NCBI GenBank assembly: GCA_031267635.1
Contig: JAIRYX010000502.1
Location: 1 to 8,499, forward strand
Origin: Planctomycetaceae bacterium
GTDB taxonomy: Bacteria; Planctomycetota; Planctomycetia; Pirellulales; Thermoguttaceae
DNA: 8,499 nt
Direction of reading: 5' to 3'
Of the stretch, positions 1 through 5,123 are shown in pieces. The position numbers and the translations under genes were made by a program. The number at the start of each line of letters is the position of its first letter. The stretch's first letter is position 1. Below the pieces are notes generated by a model, which made no database searches, had not been told where the DNA came from, and saw nothing but the letters and a program-made list of their open reading frames with translations.

Positions 1-103
1 GAGAAAGGGAATTCGTTTTTCAAAGACGGAATTGATGCACAAAATCGTTGTCGGACTGGTCATAAATTATTGGTTCTTCGGATCTTATCCGTGTATTCAA
101 TAA

Positions 104-166
104 TTTTAGAACATGACCGCCATAATAAAATCCTGTCAATGTCTCTATTATGGCATGTTTCTAAAA
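104..166. repeat. Imperfect inverted repeat / stem-loop
   Basis: The left arm (104-127, TTTTAGAACATG then CCATAATA) is matched by the reverse complement of 146-166 (TATTATGG then CATGTTTCTAAAA). Each arm has small bulges. The arms enclose about 18 nt and the right arm ends in an A-rich run. It could be a weak terminator for a gene left of the window or a remnant of a mobile inverted repeat. The sequence shows only the dyad symmetry. Confidence 0.5.
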
Positions 167-178
167 AATGAAGACTCC

Positions 179-201
179 CCAAAATGCGAAATAAGCAGGA
201 A
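179..201 (+). repeat. Short dispersed motif, copy 1
   Basis: This 23-bp stretch (CCAAAATGCGAAATAAGCAG plus GAA) matches 7102-7124 with three substitutions. A looser copy with a gap lies on the minus strand at 6695-6714. The two distant copies sit near the outer ends of the large palindromic element at about 6691-7129, so this may be a detached element end. Only the similarity is seen. Confidence 0.45.
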
Positions 202-339
202 TTTTCACCCAAAAAAGAAAACCGCAAACGACCCTGTTGGCGTAAAGTGGATTTAAGTGACTTTGTACTAGAGAATGTTTTTCTACAACAATCGAAAAAA
301 GCCAATTTCTCACTCCCTCTGGCTAATTTTTTCAAAGTG

Positions 340-348
340 TGATAAAAT
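340..348 (+). promoter_or_regulatory. Possible extended -10 promoter for rbfA
   Basis: TG-A-TAAAAT at 340-348 fits the extended -10 form (TGnTATAAT, five of six in the hexamer). No good -35 hexamer lies 16-18 nt upstream. Transcription would start near 355 and give a leader of about 35 nt before rbfA. In an AT-rich stretch such a match can arise by chance. Confidence 0.3.
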
Positions 349-390
349 ACAAATGGTTTTTTAATTGAAAATGATATTAGGGATATAAAA

Positions 391-765
391 ATGACAGGTT
401 CTCGCCGTACATTGAAAGCTGCCGAAGCAATTCGGGAGGTTGTTGCTATGTCCATTTTGACGGACATCAAAGACCCGCGAGTTCGTGACGCAACTGTTAC
501 CCGTGTCGAAGTTTCCGGCGATATGCGTTACGCAAAAGTTTTCATTTCCGTCAGAGGAGACGAAGCCCAAGAACAGTTGACGTTGCGCGGTTTGCAAAGC
601 GCTGCCGGTTTTTTACAAGCAAAATGTGCCAAACGTATCGACACTCGCTACACGCCGCGTTTGCAATTTCAAATTGATCAAGGCGTTAAAGATTCGCTCG
701 AAGTTACGCATATTCTCAGCGAATTGTTTCCCGACGGCATGGAGGGAAAAGAAGACAAACAGTGA
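391..765 (+). CDS. rbfA: Ribosome-binding factor A
   Basis: RbfA is a cytoplasmic KH-fold protein that binds the 30S subunit and assists late maturation of 16S rRNA, and it is important for cold adaptation. The 124-residue product has the family hallmarks: an N-terminal helix with basic residues (R5, R6, K9), ILTDIKDPRV at 22-31, VTRVEVSGDMRYAKVF at 36-51, the KH-type AAGFL at 71-75, and the closing strand P89-R-L-Q-F. Its length is normal for the family (E. coli about 133). The ATG at 391 is supported by AGGGA at 379-383, 7 nt upstream. It is often found next to infB, but that gene is not visible here. A 202-bp gap separates it from the next plus-strand gene, so co-transcription is possible but unproven. 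Confidence 0.95.
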   Translation: MTGSRRTLKAAEAIREVVAMSILTDIKDPRVRDATVTRVEVSGDMRYAKVFISVRGDEAQEQLTLRGLQSAAGFLQAKCAKRIDTRYTPRLQFQIDQGVKDSLEVTHILSELFPDGMEGKEDKQ

Positions 766-941
766 ATAGCGAAGTGATATGTGTTTTTAGAGATTCTTAA
801 AATACTCAAACAAAAATTTTTCTCGCCACAAAAGGTATAAAAATAGATGAAGCTTTTAAGATCCACGTAAGTCGCAAAATTTCATATATTGATCTTTGTA
901 AAATTTATGCGTTATTTCGCGAATAAAAATTTTTAGATATT

Positions 942-962
942 TTTTAACTTTTAGCTTTTAAC
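942..962 (+). promoter_or_regulatory. Leader motif just before the HhH-protein start
   Basis: The motif TTTTAACTTTTAGSTTTTAA occurs here (S = C, 942-961) and again on the minus strand before the HdrB-like gene (S = G, 8037-8056). It ends about 6 nt before the start codon in both places, where a Shine-Dalgarno sequence would normally lie; neither leader has a good one. The rest of 766-967 is AT-rich with no gene. It may be a translation-leader signal or a small repeat. Function is inferred from position only. Confidence 0.4.
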
Positions 963-967
963 TTACA

Positions 968-2146
968 ATGACCGCAACTAAAAAAAACGATAAATTTAAA
1001 GCCCTTTTGAAAGCGTTACAAAAACGCTACAAACACATACCGAAACCGGTAGAACGCAAATTGCTGGACTGTTTGATGTTCGCAGCATGTCTTGAGAACG
1101 CTTCGTTTGAAGCGGCAGAAGCAGCATTTTCCGTGTTGGAACATCATTATATTGACTGGAATGAACTTCGCGTTTCCACACCGCAGGAAATCGCCGATAC
1201 GTTGCCGATGCTTCCCGCACCGTTGGAAGCAGGCGAGCGAATTAAAAAAACGCTGCAATGGGTGTTTGAAACAACGTATATGTTCGATCTCGAAGACTAC
1301 CACAAAAAGACCATCGGGCAAACCATCGAGTACCTTGATTCGATTCCATCTTGTACGCCGTTTATGGCAAATTATCTTGTGCAAGCCGGACTTGGCGGAC
1401 ATCTGATTCCGTTTGACGAAGCGGCGATGCGTATTCTTCGGCGACTTGATCTGACGCGAGTTCAAGAAGGGAAAGAAGATGTTCCCAGTGCGGAGCGGTT
1501 TATTACAAAATCTCAAGGCGTGGAGTTTACCGGATTATTGCATTTACTGGGTGTTGAATTTTTTGAAAAACAAAACACACCGGAACTTTTGGGGATTCTG
1601 AAAACGATTGATCCGGCGGCAGAACAACGTTCTTGGGTTGAGCCGGACGGTGTATTGAAAAGAGCCGACATAAAAATTATTCCCAAAACACTGGCTCCGG
1701 CGAAAAAGTTCAAACCGGATGTTGAAATGGATGAAGAAGAATCTGATACAGTGGATTTGGCGACTGTAGAAGAATCGACTTCGTTTATTGATCATAATTT
1801 AGCGGCACTTGGCGCACCTTCCAAAGAAAAAGAAAGCGGCAAAAAAAATCATTTGTCCTCGAAAAAACGCGAAAATAAAAAGTCAACGTCCGCCAAAAAA
1901 ATAAACTCATCCAATTCTCCAGAGAAAACGGACGATTCCTCAAAAAAAGACGATTTTTCTGTATCTGATAAAGAAGATATGATCAAGTCAGACGAAAAAA
2001 AATCATCCGGCAATCAAAGTGTCAAAGAAACGAAAGGCGGAAATTCCGAAACGAAACAATCTTCCGCCTCGGAAAAAAAGGAATCCCAATCTACAACGCC
2101 GAACCAATCTGCGACAAAAAAATTACAACAAAAAAAACCACGATAA
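968..2146 (+). CDS. Endonuclease III-like (HhH-GPD fold) protein, degenerate active site, Lys/Ser-rich tail
   Basis: The first ~220 residues read as an all-helical HhH-GPD (endonuclease III) domain resembling planctomycete proteins encoded beside rbfA. The pseudo-HhH is at 124-140 (DSIPSCTPFMANYLVQAGL), followed by LIPFDEAAMRILRRL at 146-160. Aligned by eye to Nth (LPGVGRKTAN...VDTHIFR), the HhH glycines are lost and the catalytic lysine position is F132, while the aspartate is kept as D150. The C-terminal cysteine cluster that binds 4Fe-4S in Nth is absent. Residues about 245-392 are a low-complexity tail rich in Lys, Ser, Glu and Asp, probably disordered and possibly nucleic-acid binding. 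The ATG at 968 has no Shine-Dalgarno sequence but precedes the conserved part of the domain. A glycosylase/lyase function is doubtful; a structural or DNA/RNA-binding role is my inference. Confidence 0.8.
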   Translation: MTATKKNDKFKALLKALQKRYKHIPKPVERKLLDCLMFAACLENASFEAAEAAFSVLEHHYIDWNELRVSTPQEIADTLPMLPAPLEAGERIKKTLQWVFETTYMFDLEDYHKKTIGQTIEYLDSIPSCTPFMANYLVQAGLGGHLIPFDEAAMRILRRLDLTRVQEGKEDVPSAERFITKSQGVEFTGLLHLLGVEFFEKQNTPELLGILKTIDPAAEQRSWVEPDGVLKRADIKIIPKTLAPAKKFKPDVEMDEEESDTVDLATVEESTSFIDHNLAALGAPSKEKESGKKNHLSSKKRENKKSTSAKKINSSNSPEKTDDSSKKDDFSVSDKEDMIKSDEKKSSGNQSVKETKGGNSETKQSSASEKKESQSTTPNQSATKKLQQKKPR

Positions 2147-2489
2147 ACAATGTCTTCTTCATTACAAAAACGCTCTATTTTACTATCGTCAACAGATTTT
2201 ACAGATTATATTTCTAAAACACTTCGTCATAAATTTATCCATTTATGAGTGTACACTTCTCACAGCGAGAGATGACGCTTTTATTTTCGTCTATAAACTC
2301 CGCGAATGATTAGGAGTTCAGCAACGCCTAAACGGTAGCTTCTTTCCGTGAAAAGTATAACTATTCAGTAGAGTCGTAGCGTGGAGTGAGGGCAGGCGAA
2401 ATTTTGGCATACTCCAATCAACAACATGCCCTTACTGAATAGTTATTTATGATTAACCCAAATTTCATATTTTCAAACCAAATCAAACC
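2147..2489. other. Intergenic region before nadC
   Basis: No supported gene lies here. The only plus-strand ATG frame (2150-2248) would encode about 32 residues without a ribosome binding site. The downstream half holds the 14-bp inverted repeat at 2357-2446. I see no riboswitch or terminator that I can name. Confidence 0.6.
2357..2446. repeat. 14-bp perfect inverted repeat spanning 90 bp upstream of nadC
   Basis: ATAACTATTCAGTA at 2357-2370 is the exact reverse complement of 2433-2446. The 62 nt between contain a second short complement (AGGGCA near 2392 with TGCCCT near 2427), so the whole can fold as a two-step stem. It ends about 43 nt before the nadC start. It could be a small mobile inverted repeat, a leader structure or a terminator of the preceding gene. 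There is no U-run to favour the last. Confidence 0.55.
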
Positions 2490-3449
2490 GTGCAAAAAGA
2501 TTTTTACCAAATTATTTGGAATGAGCAACTTGCGGAAGATGTGCGAAAACTGATTACGCTTGCGGTGTCGGAAGATTTGAGTACATTGGGCGATGTGACG
2601 ACAATGGCTCTTGTGCCGGAAAACGCGACGGGACAAGCGGTGATGCGTGCACGACAAGCGGGAATTGTTGCCGGACTTGCCGCTGTGCCGACAATTGCGG
2701 CGATGATTGATCCGAACTTGCAATGGGAATCGCATTTGCACGACGGAGCAAAACTTGATGGAAGTTTAAATATCCTGGGAGAAATTTCCGGCTTGTTTCG
2801 CTCTATTTTAAACGTAGAGCGAATGATATTGAATTTTGTTGGCAAATTGAGCGGGATTGCAACGTTGACCAGATGTTATGTCGATGAAATCTCCGGCACA
2901 AATGCGAAAATTTACGACACGCGAAAAACGACACTCGGATGGCGGCGGCTGGAAAAATACGCAGTAAAATGCGGCGGCGGCATGACGCATCGCACGGGAT
3001 TGTTTGATGCAATCTTGATTAAAGATAATCATTTGGCTTTCGGTGCGTTTGGATTGACGACTGATGCGGAAAAGTACACGCCTGCAGTAGCAGTTCGGAA
3101 ATCGAAACAATATATACAAAAGTCACTAATTCGCGGTAAAAATGACGAGCAAATTCCGATTATTGAAATCGAAGTCGATTCATTGGAACAACTTGCGGAA
3201 GTTTTTCCTGAACGTCCTGACATCGTGTTGCTTGACAATATGTCGCCGGAAATGTTACGCCAAGCCGTAAAAATGCGAAATAAATTATGCGGCGAAAATC
3301 CGATGAATGACGGATTCGTGGAATTGGAAGCGTCTGGAGGCGTAAATTTGAAAACTGTCCGTGCAATTGCAGAAACCGGCGTGGAACGAATCAGTGTCGG
3401 AGCAATCACTCACTCGGCAATTTCGCTGGATGTTGGACTTGATTTTTAA
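2490..3449 (+). CDS. nadC: Nicotinate-nucleotide pyrophosphorylase (carboxylating), quinolinate phosphoribosyltransferase
   Basis: NadC converts quinolinate and PRPP into nicotinate mononucleotide, CO2 and PPi in de novo NAD synthesis, in the cytoplasm. The 319-residue product shows the expected series: N-terminal sandwich domain (1-~120), E110-R111, YDTRKTT at 142-148, KYAVKCGGGMTHR at 157-168, LIKDNH at 176-181, IEIEVD at 225-230, LLDN at 247-250, ELEASGG at 278-284 and SVGAITHSA at 302-310. The family's usual RKTTPG reads RKTTLG (L149 for Pro). The start is GTG at 2490: an in-frame TAA at 2454 has no ATG after it, and the N-terminal KDFYQIIW fits planctomycete homologues. No ribosome binding site is visible. 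nadA and nadB are not in the window. Confidence 0.95.
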   Translation: MQKDFYQIIWNEQLAEDVRKLITLAVSEDLSTLGDVTTMALVPENATGQAVMRARQAGIVAGLAAVPTIAAMIDPNLQWESHLHDGAKLDGSLNILGEISGLFRSILNVERMILNFVGKLSGIATLTRCYVDEISGTNAKIYDTRKTTLGWRRLEKYAVKCGGGMTHRTGLFDAILIKDNHLAFGAFGLTTDAEKYTPAVAVRKSKQYIQKSLIRGKNDEQIPIIEIEVDSLEQLAEVFPERPDIVLLDNMSPEMLRQAVKMRNKLCGENPMNDGFVELEASGGVNLKTVRAIAETGVERISVGAITHSAISLDVGLDF

Positions 3450-3463
3450 ATTGTGACTATTTA

Positions 3464-3645
3464 ATTGCCCAAGCCAAATAAATCCGCACTGAGCAACTGT
3501 AGAGTTACCCGAAAGACTTTACCATTTCAGCCCTTATTTATAAAACTTCCCTTAGTAGCCAACAACGTTCCTCAATGGCGTCCTTATTTCCTTATTTTTT
3601 AGATCATGGATTTTTATCAAAACACCTGAATGAACAATAAGGAAT
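3464..3645 (+). repeat. Truncated copy of a dispersed inverted-repeat element
   Basis: From TTGCCCAAGCC at 3465 onward this segment aligns with the reverse complement of about 6878-7066, including CCCTTATTTATAAAA, CCCTTAGTA-CCAACAA and TTATTTTTTAGATCAT. Its first ~95 bp also resemble 6757-6850 directly. It is therefore a half-copy of the palindromic element at 6691-7129, with many point differences and small indels. It starts about 15 bp after the nadC stop, and its right end overlaps the first bases of the transposase relic. Confidence 0.8.
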
Positions 3646-3973
3646 ATCATAAACCGCTGAAACAAAATGCTGTTTTGGTGAAATCGCCCGCAAGAACAGT
3701 GACCACGCAAAGCAACCATTTATTTGCTTCGCTGGTGGCGGACGTTAAATTGGAGGAGTTTTGGAGAAGTTAAAGTTCGCTTACAAACTCAATCATTTTG
3801 CCCTCAAAGCCAAAATCTACCTCACCGCTTCAAAAGCCGCTTGGAACGAACAGTGGAAAATAAAACTCGCGGCAGATGCGTAACACGAAAAAGTAATTAA
3901 AAAATATGACCTAAAAGTAAATCACGTCTCCGCTTTTCAAATTATAAACGAAAGAAAAACAAACTCGCCTTGA
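3630..3973 (+). pseudogene. C-terminal relic of an IS4/IS701-like DDE transposase
   Basis: The reading starts MNNKEYHKPLKQNAVLVK at 3630 and reaches a stop at 3771-3773. It resumes in another frame (open from 3749) as KLKFAYKLNHFALKAKIYL, hits an in-frame TAA at 3881-3883 and continues to a TGA at 3971. The order E-Y-H-K-x-L-K-Q-N, K-S-P-x-R-T-V-T-T-Q-S-N-H, V-K-L-E, then L-N-H-F-A-L-K-A-K matches the end of DDE transposases in which the glutamate of EYHK is the third catalytic acid. The N-terminal two thirds, with both aspartates, are missing. One frameshift plus one nonsense codon make it inactive. No flanking terminal repeats or target duplication can be assigned. The family label is from memory of the motif. 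Confidence 0.7.
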
Positions 3974-4011
3974 AAACACTGCCCGAAAGCCCCTCGTGTC
4001 CCGTGATGATA

Positions 4012-4302
4012 GGGACAATAGGAATTACAGTGAGTCAGGGGGCAAATCTAAATAATCGCTAAAGTCTATTAAAGCCCTCAAGATTATTTTCAAAATCTCC
4101 AAGATTATTGTCACAATCCCCAAAATCCCTTGTGTTCCAAATGTTCCTTTGAGAGACACTCTCACGATTACCAATTCTAGGAACAATAGGAATTACAGTA
4201 AATTTAGGGACAAATCTAAATAATCGCTCAAGTCTATTAAAGCCCCCAAGATTATTATCAAAGTTCCCAAAGTCCCTCGTGCCCCAAATGTCCCTTTGAG
4301 AG
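4012..4302 (+). repeat. Imperfect direct duplication of a ~125-145-bp block
   Basis: The block begins GGGACAATAGGAATTACAG at 4012 and again with one change at 4180. Both copies run through CAAATCTAAATAATCGCT, GTCTATTAAAGCCC, AAGATTATT and end in TTTGAGAG (4148-4155 and 4295-4302). The first copy carries an extra 21 bp because CTCAAGATTATT-type sequence is itself doubled (4076-4096 and 4097-4117). Neither copy encodes anything recognisable. Confidence 0.8.
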
Positions 4303-4557
4303 CTATTTCGGGGATTCCCGATGACTTGTCGGGGACTCCCGATGACTCATCGGGGACTCCCGATGGCTTATCGGGGACTCCCGATGACTTGTCGGGGACT
4401 CCCGATGACTTATCGGGGACTCCCGATGGTTCATCGGGGACTCCCGATGACTTATCGGGGACTCCCGATGGCTTATCGGGGACTCCCGATAACTTGTCGG
4501 GGACTCCCGATGACTTATCGGGAGTCCCCAGAATGTCGCTCAAAGGGACAATTGGGA
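4282..4557. repeat. Inverted repeat bracketing the 21-bp satellite
   Basis: The left flank 4282-4326 (CCCCAAATGTCCCTTTGAG and onward into the first satellite unit) aligns with the reverse complement of 4513-4557 over 45 positions with roughly ten mismatches. The shared core is TGTCCCTTTGAG. The array therefore sits inside a larger palindrome, as if it had been copied or expanded within a symmetric element. Confidence 0.7.
4310..4530. repeat. Ten-unit 21-bp tandem repeat made of hairpins
   Basis: Ten units begin at 4310 and every 21 bp to 4499, followed by a partial unit. Each is a 17-nt dyad such as CCCGATGACTTATCGGG joined to the next by GACT. Units differ at only a few sites, and nearly all differences keep base pairing possible, as Watson-Crick or G-T wobble pairs. 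For example unit 2 (CCCGATGA-C-TCATCGGG) is a perfect 8-bp stem. Because 21 is a multiple of three, several frames on both strands stay open (GTPDDLS and GVPDKSS repeats). I see no ribosome binding site and treat these as non-coding. Confidence 0.92.
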
Positions 4558-4582
4558 TATTAGGGACTTTATAAGGATAAAT

Positions 4583-4760
4583 AAACCTCATTTCCACCTC
4601 ATTTTCTTAACAAAACAACCTCAGTAACCAAAGAATCTTCTGAAAAAACAATCTCATTACCTCATTGAAAAAGAAATAATGAGGTAATGAGGTTAGTTTT
4701 AATGAATCCTTTTGGCTACTGAGGTTGTTTTGTTAAGAAAATGAGGTGGAAATGAGGTTT
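4583..4760. repeat. Long near-perfect inverted repeat (50-bp arms plus inner stem)
   Basis: The arms 4583-4632 and 4711-4760 match in 49 of 50 positions (AAACCTCATTTCCACCTC at the outer ends). An inner pair, 4650-4666 and 4678-4694, matches in 16 of 17 and leaves an 11-nt loop. Between inner and outer stems are unpaired stretches of about 17 nt on each side. The near identity of the arms suggests a young or actively maintained structure. It could be a small non-autonomous mobile element. No coding sequence is inside. Confidence 0.9.
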
Positions 4761-4923
4761 GTAGGGGCAGACCTCGTGTCTGCCCTATATTCTTATGCGT
4801 TTTCATTGTATTTCTATGCGTCTGCCCATAATTCAGAGAAAACGCACAAAAATACAGGGAAAACACATAGAAATACAGGGAAAACGTACAAGAATAAAGG
4901 GCAGACGCAAGGTCTGCCCCTAC
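4761..4923. repeat. Palindromic dispersed-type element, GTAGGGGCAGACC family
   Basis: The ends are inverted: GTAGGGGCAGACCTCGTGTC at 4761 and its near reverse complement finishing at 4923. Pairing continues inward through TGCCCT-TATTCTT-CGTTTTC. Elements with this GTAGGGGCAGACC...GTCTGCCCCTAC end are, to my recollection, widespread in many bacterial genomes and produce spurious proteins containing 'VGADLVSAL'. That string appears here in the plus frame beginning at 4746. It abuts the preceding hairpin with no spacer. It is treated as non-coding. Confidence 0.8.
4834..4896 (+). repeat. Three-unit 21-bp tandem repeat inside the palindromic element
   Basis: Three consecutive 21-bp units begin with CAGRGAAAAC at 4834, 4855 and 4876 and end with AAATA or GAATA. 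They differ at a few positions each. A related single unit occurs inverted in the left arm of the same element, so the right arm seems to have expanded. The period equals that of the unrelated satellite at 4310-4530. Confidence 0.8.
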
Positions 4924-4993
4924 GTTTTCGCTATTTTACATTGTCCCTTGAGTCTCTAAATTTCCAATTGTCCCCAGAATTAGCGAAGTGCGC

Positions 4994-5022
4994 TTGACTC
5001 GTCAGCGATAAATTACTATAAT
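4994..5022 (+). promoter_or_regulatory. Sigma-70-type promoter for xylB
   Basis: TTGACT at 4994-4999 and TATAAT at 5017-5022 are separated by exactly 17 nt (5000-5016), an almost perfect housekeeping promoter. Transcription would start near 5029 and leave a leader of about 95 nt before the xylB ATG. It lies just after the repeat cluster and is the strongest promoter match in the window. Confidence 0.75.
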
Positions 5023-5048
5023 TTTTTCAAAATTTCAACGATGTAAAA

Positions 5049-5078
5049 AGACGCAATGATTCGTAGGACGTTGTGTCT
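5049..5078 (+). promoter_or_regulatory. Leader hairpin between promoter and xylB
   Basis: AGACGCAA at 5049-5056 pairs with TTGTGTCT at 5071-5078 (seven Watson-Crick pairs and one G-U), enclosing 14 nt. It lies in the predicted 5' leader. It may stabilise the transcript or serve as a DNA site. There is no U-run, so a terminator is unlikely. Confidence 0.4.
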
Positions 5079-5089
5079 GTTGCTTTTCA

Positions 5090-5106
5090 TTGTAAGCGTT
5101 TCAATC
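5090..5106. promoter_or_regulatory. Possible LacI-family operator upstream of xylB
   Basis: ATTGTAAGCGTTTCAAT is a 17-bp dyad centred on C5098, symmetric at six of eight paired positions. It carries the central CG and flanking TGTAA typical of LacI/CcpA-type operators (13 of 14 against TGWAARCGYTWNCW by eye). It sits between the predicted transcription start and the ribosome binding site, where a bound repressor would block elongation. No LacI-family gene is in the window, so this is inference. Confidence 0.35.
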
Positions 5107-5123
5107 CCCTTGAGGAGTTTCTT

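Larger units (their letters stand above)
1..390. other. Left-edge non-coding region upstream of rbfA
   Basis: No convincing gene is visible. One plus-strand frame is open from the left edge to a stop near 170, and another to about 104, but neither translation resembles the C-terminus of translation factor IF2, which often precedes rbfA. A minus-strand frame crosses into rbfA and is its shadow. The stretch carries an imperfect inverted repeat (104-166), one copy of a short dispersed motif (179-201) and a possible extended -10 promoter (340-348). A partial gene end at the extreme left cannot be excluded. Confidence 0.55.

Noticed and set aside
60..470. Minus-strand 136-residue frame
   Set aside because: It overlaps the start of rbfA on the opposite strand, has no recognisable domain and its composition looks like translated AT-rich spacer.
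1016..1516. Minus-strand 166-residue frame inside the HhH-GPD-like gene
   Set aside because: It is the reverse shadow of a strongly supported gene and shows no domain.
2150..2248. Small plus-strand frame starting MSSSLQKRS after the HhH-GPD-like gene
   Set aside because: Only about 32 residues, with no Shine-Dalgarno, no motif and no conservation that I can judge.
4310..4530. CRISPR array
   Set aside because: The 21-bp units are contiguous without unique spacers, and no cas gene is present.
4193..4597. Minus-strand 134-residue frame rich in SGVPDK repeats, and its plus-strand counterparts (GTPDDLS)
   Set aside because: The frames stay open because the 21-bp unit is a multiple of three and has few stop triplets. 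They exist on both strands, lack ribosome binding sites and begin in flanking repeats.
4746..4997. Plus-strand 83-residue frame containing VGADLVSAL
   Set aside because: It translates the hairpin arm and the palindromic GTAGGGGCAGACC element. The same peptide string is a familiar by-product of that repeat rather than a protein.
5073..5123. Upstream GTG start for xylB adding 17 residues
   Set aside because: The ATG at 5124 has GAGGAG at ideal spacing and places the phosphate-loop aspartate at residue 7 as in known FGGY kinases. The extension would translate the operator-like leader.
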